Shown here piece by piece: positions 59,138 to 64,000 of a DNA stretch of 64,000 bases. The notes under the pieces were generated by a model. The model ran no database searches and had not been told where the DNA came from. It saw only the letters and a list, made by a program, of their open reading frames with translations. Each line of letters starts with the position of its first letter. Position 1 is the stretch's first letter. A program made the position numbers and the translations under genes. The DNA is from Carnegiea gigantea (taxonomy: Eukaryota; Streptophyta; Magnoliopsida; Caryophyllales; Cactaceae), in the NCBI GenBank assembly GCA_029747015.1, contig JAKOGI010000121.1, positions 621,501-685,500 of the forward strand. Direction: 5' to 3'.

Positions 59138-59269
59138 TAGTCTCGAGTTGCAGATTAGTCTTTTTCTTTTTATTGAGTAAAAAATACTCCTCATTATAAA
59201 CATTAGAGTAATGAATAATATTTTTCTTTTTTTTAATTTCAAAATTTCACAAATTGTTGAGGACACAAG

Positions 59270-60077
59270 GAATACTACTATATTAGATAGGATAAACGCA
59301 CATCTAAATTTCTCACATGGGATTAGTGAATAATTCGGATGTCAGTGATTGTTAGTGATGGACGATGAACCTATTTCACAATCTATTGTACCGACTTTCT
59401 TTGGCATTGTGTAGTGATAGTCATAACTTATAAGCGTGCGAGATGGAATGAGGAGAGTGACGTCCAATTTGTACATATTTCTATGAATGTGAATATATAA
59501 CATCTTTTGAATATAATTCGGATGTTGGCTGATTCCAAAAATGCATATGGGATAAGGATTGCATACATACAGCCATTCGTGTCAATTGGGTCGGCCAGTT
59601 GTATAGATTGAAGCCTAGAACCTATAATTATAAGTATGGGGGACAAGCTAAGACAACTACTATTTGTTCATAAATCTGAATTGATTCAGAATATATGTCT
59701 GTACAGTACAATGCATGGCTTAAGTGTTAAATTTTCGCACAATCTACTAATATTGTACTATGCACTTAAAATCATATTAAGTAATGTAAGTATACTCATA
59801 TGCCTCCTTGTATCACCTATACGTATACCATCCCTTTAGAGTAATTACCTGTTATTTTGACAATCTATGAATCAAGGTGTTTATAATTCAATTAATAATC
59901 ACATAGGCAATACATTATACATATATATATGGGAAGTAATGATCACAAACTACAAACTTGTCGTAAGCAAATGGCAATTGTGGAAAAGTGAAGGCAGATA
60001 TACATTTCATGCACGTATAATAAGTATTAAGCTATCAAGTCATCAATTTGACGACTTAAAAATGTTTGACTTAGTCA

Positions 60078-60110
<33 letters not shown>

Positions 60111-61937
60111 ATAACACCAGCTTCTAAGATGAGGGATACTATTTCTTACGTCTGAACTATTGATTCCTAATAGCTTAAAAGTTTAAATTATTGATGTCAA
60201 AAAATCCGACATTGGTGATTCTTAGAAGCCAACTTTGATGAATTGCTAATTTATCGCCAAGACTTTGGATGAATATTCCTGATACACAGGCTCACTGTAT
60301 AATTATGGCATATTGTATATGGGTATATATAAGATGTTATGCATGCATATCTAGTTAGATATAAGAATCTGTACTTGAACCACAACTATAGATCTTACAA
60401 TCATCATACATAATTCATATGAGTTGTGGTTGCCTAATTTAATTAATTAACATGCAATTAAGCTCCACCTTTTTTTTTCTCTATTTATTTAAACAATCAA
60501 GGTAGGAACATAAACCCAATGTGCCCCCATCTGCTAGTAATCTTAGGCATGCACGTAGCAACTTAGCTAGCTAGGACAAACATCCACGTGGCGGCCTTTT
60601 ATTTGGAAAAAAAGAAAATAAAAATAAAAAACAGTTTTTTAACGGATCAGATTACGACCTTCACCTACCAATATCGCTGAACCGTATATTGATTAATAAA
60701 AATGATTTTTAGTGTTCTTAATTGATATGTTATCACACAGCCATTCATTCATTATTTATTTCAATGCCTTTCTGTTTTCCTTTATTTAATTTTAGGTTTG
60801 TATAGCTTCTATTATTTCTTACTAGTAATATGCACATAATAGTGTCGTACAGATATTGTCTTAAAAGTTTCTCAATTAGAGGCTTAGCGAAAAATTTGAA
60901 AAACTTAATTCTTTTCTATTTTGAGTCTTTATTAAATATCCGTTAACTTGGATCAACTCCATTATTGACTCATAGAAACTACAATTTTTTATATATATAT
61001 GATTCAATTCTCTTAGTGCACAAGTTTTAAATTTGAAATTTTATTTAATTAATAGGAATAAGTTTTGAATTACTCAAAAAGTTTGTCCATAACTTAAAGT
61101 TGAGTTCACCAAACCTACCCCAAAAAAAAAGGCTCAATGGTAGTCAAATGAATTGGATAATAATGTGTGGCAAGAGTTCTGGATGATGATAAAATTGTCA
61201 ACCTAGTTAATGTGGTCTTATCAATCCCGTAATTATAAGGTGTGAAAATTAATACGACTAATTAAGTGTAAATAAGTTTCCTTAATTTAGCAGCGGAATA
61301 CGATTGAATCTTGACTTGAATTACTGGTCATGGAAGGAACTCACAATACGGAGATCCTTCACAATTTTACAGCTTAAGAGCCTTAGGTTTTGAGCAGAAA
61401 ACTCACTTAGGAAACCCTCATGTTTCTCTGATGATCTTCCTCTTAGACTGACCCTCCTTTTGTATTAGAAGGACAGTCGAGACATTAGAATTTCTGAGGT
61501 GACTTAAATCATCGACCAATTGAACTTACACCCCTTATAGGTGTATTATGCCCTAAGTCCAACCTAACGTTTACATACGAGACTACAAGAGAGATAAGGC
61601 AAGAGCATACATTGCGATAAAAGGCGGTTGGCAAATTTTGTAATTTAATCGACCATGATCGCCCTATCTCAATTTTAAGTAGTGTAGATAGAAATAGAGG
61701 TGTCAGTTATTTTCAAGCTAGCTGGCTAGCTAGCTTTAAGTCAAAAACCTATATATGTATATATAAATCGTAGGTCCTATTCTTAGTAGATCAAAGTACA
61801 TAGTTACAATAAATTAGTAAGTAAGAAAGGCTATGTATATGTAAGAACACAATTAAGCAGTTTAATTAGCGGCTGTTTGATTTGTCAGAAGTTTTGATTT
61901 GTTTGCTGAAATTTTATAATACAATGTCCTTCCAATA
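59270..61937. other. AT-rich spacer
   Basis: No gene recognised. It includes a short GATA run (60079-60108). 61290-61640 has the look of an old LTR or repeat (an 'AGCAGCGGAATACGA' segment) but cannot be classified by eye. Confidence 0.4.
60079..60108. repeat. (TA)n/(GATA)n microsatellite
   Basis: A short TA run followed by about five GATA units. Confidence 0.9.
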
Positions 61938-61940
61938 TTA

Positions 61941-62264
61941 GGCCCTGTTCTTTTAGTTGGTAAATTCAAATTTATCAATCTCAACTAACTTCAACCCAAA
62001 TCAATCTACTTTAACTCACTTCACTAACTTCAATTAAAAAAATCAATTTTAACCATTTTAATCAACTTTAACCTACTTTAACAAATTCAATCCACTTTTC
62101 ACTATTTTATCGAACTTCAACATATCATACCAAGAGAAATTCAATCTACTTTAACCCACTTCAATTAAAAAAAACCCACTTCAACCTATTTTAACTCTCT
62201 TCTACCAATCTCAATGAATTTCACCCGTTTACCAACCATATTTCCCGACGAAAAGTGCAGGTCC
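61941..62264 (+). mobile_element. Tourist-like MITE, copy 1
   Basis: It starts GGCCCTGTTCTTTTAGTTGG, and its right end on the other strand reads GGACCTGCACTTTTCGTCGG. It is flanked by TTA on both sides (61938-61940 and 62265-62267), the PIF/Harbinger target duplication. The interior is a run of degenerate CTTCAACCCA/TTTAACCCACTT phrases. No coding sequence. It is about 324 bp. Confidence 0.8.
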
Positions 62265-62334
62265 TTAATCTTGGCTAATTTTAACGGCTTGATCGATGTT
62301 CGACCATTTCTTTATGTGTAGAATATCAAGTTTA

Positions 62335-62657
62335 GGCCCTGTTCTTTTCTTTGGTAAATTCAAATTTATCAATTTCAACCAATTTCAACCTACATCTACC
62401 TATTTTAATCTACTTTATGAATTTCAATAAATAATATCAACTTTAACCCACTTCAACCAATTCAACCCAATTTTTATTATTTTACCAACTTCTACCCATC
62501 ATACAAAAAAATTCAACCCATTTCAACTCACTTCATTCCACTTCAACCAATTTCAAATCATTTCAACCCACTTTAACCTACTTTAATCCATTTCTACTAA
62601 TTTTATCTAATCTCACCCATTTATCAATTCATATTTGCCAACAAAAAGAACAGACCC
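62335..62657 (+). mobile_element. Tourist-like MITE, copy 2
   Basis: It starts GGCCCTGTTCTTTTCTTTGG, and its right end on the other strand reads GGGTCTGTTCTTTTTGTTGG. It is flanked by TTA (62332-62334 and 62658-62660). It has the same interior as copy 1, in the same orientation and only 70 bp away. It is about 323 bp. Confidence 0.85.
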
Positions 62658-62660
62658 TTA

Positions 62661-64000
62661 ATTTTGTAAATAAAAAATAAAAGAGGTATTAATTAAATGA
62701 AGCCCGACAATATATGACTCTTAGGCTAATGAATTTATACATATAATAGATGTTTTTTTTTAATATTTTTTGGATGTTGTTGTTGTTGTTGGATGTTCTA
62801 GTGAAGAGTATTATGCGCTAGCTGTCCACTGGCCATTGGCATTAAATTCTGCAACAACTTTGAGTCACCAAATAATTGGAGAAAGCTACTAAATGATCAT
62901 GGGATCAATCATATGGTCATATCCTCACCATCATCATGATCTAGAGATCAAGAAGAGGGATAGAGAAAAATTAAAAAGAGAAAAGAAATCAGACAAAATA
63001 TGCAGTGTCAAGTCTAGCTGTCATCTCTCAGATCTCCATGAAGATATACAAGGAAATTAATTTAATACAATATTAATACTAGCATCTTAGGCTGCCACGT
63101 TTATACGAAAATTTCGTTAATTAGTGGTGTTCAGTGCTATAGGGCGTACATGTTGCCGTACACAGTTGGCCAACTCGGTTCTATGCTCTCCACGTTTCCT
63201 TAATTTCACAGAAGATTACGGAATTATTAAGCAACAATTATCCGTGAACCAATTAATTAGGTTAGGGTGTACGATAATTACTGGATGCTCACTTAATTAA
63301 TTAGTTAGTCCATAGCGGTAGGGCATGGAGAGAGAAATTTGGATCGAACGAATCATCCATTGATAATTGCAGTACCCTAAAGTTGTGGCTATAACAAATC
63401 TAAACTCCCTTCCCATTTGAGGGGGAGGCCAAATCGCCGATATAATGCATGTGTACGTAATAATCTACTTCATGTAATTAATTGGTGAAGTTCGTTCCCT
63501 GTGTTTGGCGCAAATTATTGCTCGCTATGAGACAAAGATACCTACGAAAACCCGTAGTTATTTTGTTTTCTCAGTTCAAAAGTCAGACTTAATATCCCTG
63601 CATCATGTGATCGGTATTAGTTAAAATAATTGATACAGTTTACGACAGTTGTTATCAGAAATTTTAATTTAAATATTACGTATATTGACTCTTAATTGAT
63701 ATCTTTCCTCTGCACCCATAATAATTCTATTATCCTATCATATAATCAAGAAAAAACTAATATAATTAAATATGTTGGAGTGCAGAACGCTTATTAATTA
63801 ATACAGTTCATAAGATTTAGAATACTCTTTCAAATACGTAAAACTTTATATTTGTCGCAACTAGCACAAACTTAATTAGACGACATTAAATTGAGTTCTA
63901 GAAAGCTAAATTGAATCCGTGCAGCCTATTTGAGCATGAATAATGAACCGGAACAAAGAGTGCAATTTATTGCTATTCTCATTCCGTTATATGACATATC
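62661..64000. other. Spacer to window end
   Basis: No gene recognised. It contains a short (TTG)n run at 62776-62790. Any gene beyond the window edge cannot be judged. Confidence 0.4.

Noticed and set aside
62770..62795. (TTG)n as the tail of an RTE element
   Set aside because: The run is very short and no RTE-like 3' sequence adjoins it, so it is taken as a simple microsatellite.
1..64000. tRNA, rRNA, CRISPR, riboswitch or bacterial operon features
   Set aside because: Looked for by eye on both strands. The only tRNA-related sequences are retrotransposon primer-binding sites, and no repeat-spacer array was found.
1..64000. Endogenous pararetrovirus sequence
   Set aside because: All reverse transcriptase-like sequences fall in the LINE or in the copia element with LTRs. 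No viral movement or coat protein motif was seen.

Overview
The window is nuclear DNA from a flowering plant, most likely a eudicot. It is AT-rich, its genes are split by many short GT-AG introns, one gene encodes a probable chloroplast protein, and most of the rest is plant-type transposable elements (L1-type LINE, Ty1/copia LTR elements, TRIM, CACTA, hAT and Tourist-like MITEs). The species cannot be named from the sequence. No bacterial, organellar or CRISPR features were seen.

Only two host protein-coding genes can be supported, both on the minus strand. The first (34937-37731, seven exons) is a PTC52/ACD1-like Rieske non-haem oxygenase of the chloroplast inner envelope. The second (49112-51800, eight coding exons plus a 5' leader intron) is a calmodulin-binding IQM-family protein. 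They lie about 11 kb apart, do not form an operon and have no evident functional link.

Layout. 1-5.6 kb: AT-rich spacer with an RTE-like 3' fragment, a 502-bp hAT-type MITE made of CCGGA repeats and a compound TA/CA microsatellite. 5.6-9.9 kb: decayed CACTA (En/Spm) transposon. 12.3-17.7 kb: essentially complete but dead L1-type LINE flanked by a perfect target-site duplication of at least 21 bp. 17.9-18.8 kb: MITE-like element. 23.0-27.0 kb: LTR retrotransposon with a GATTC target duplication, a gag remnant and no pol. 27.8-32.3 kb: Ty1/copia element with two 304-bp LTRs, interrupted by a TRIM. 32.3-34.9 kb: duplicated low-copy spacer. 34.9-37.7 kb: PTC52. 39.1-42.3 kb: local tandem arrays, including a higher-order array of ~650-690-bp units built from ~180-bp sub-repeats. 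44.2-48.6 kb: a solo LTR, a second LTR nested in a TRIM, and a MITE. 49.1-52.5 kb: the IQM gene. 52.7-64 kb: gene-poor, with three related Tourist-like MITEs, microsatellites and one RNase H-like fragment.

I found no convincing previously undescribed biological system. The points most worth checking are the higher-order tandem array, the PTC52 exon 3/4 junction that lacks a usable canonical donor, the TRIM-in-copia junctions, the pol-less LTR element with its unrecognised protein, and the low-copy duplication shared by the spacers next to both genes. Exon boundaries were placed by eye from splice signals, reading frame and family conservation.
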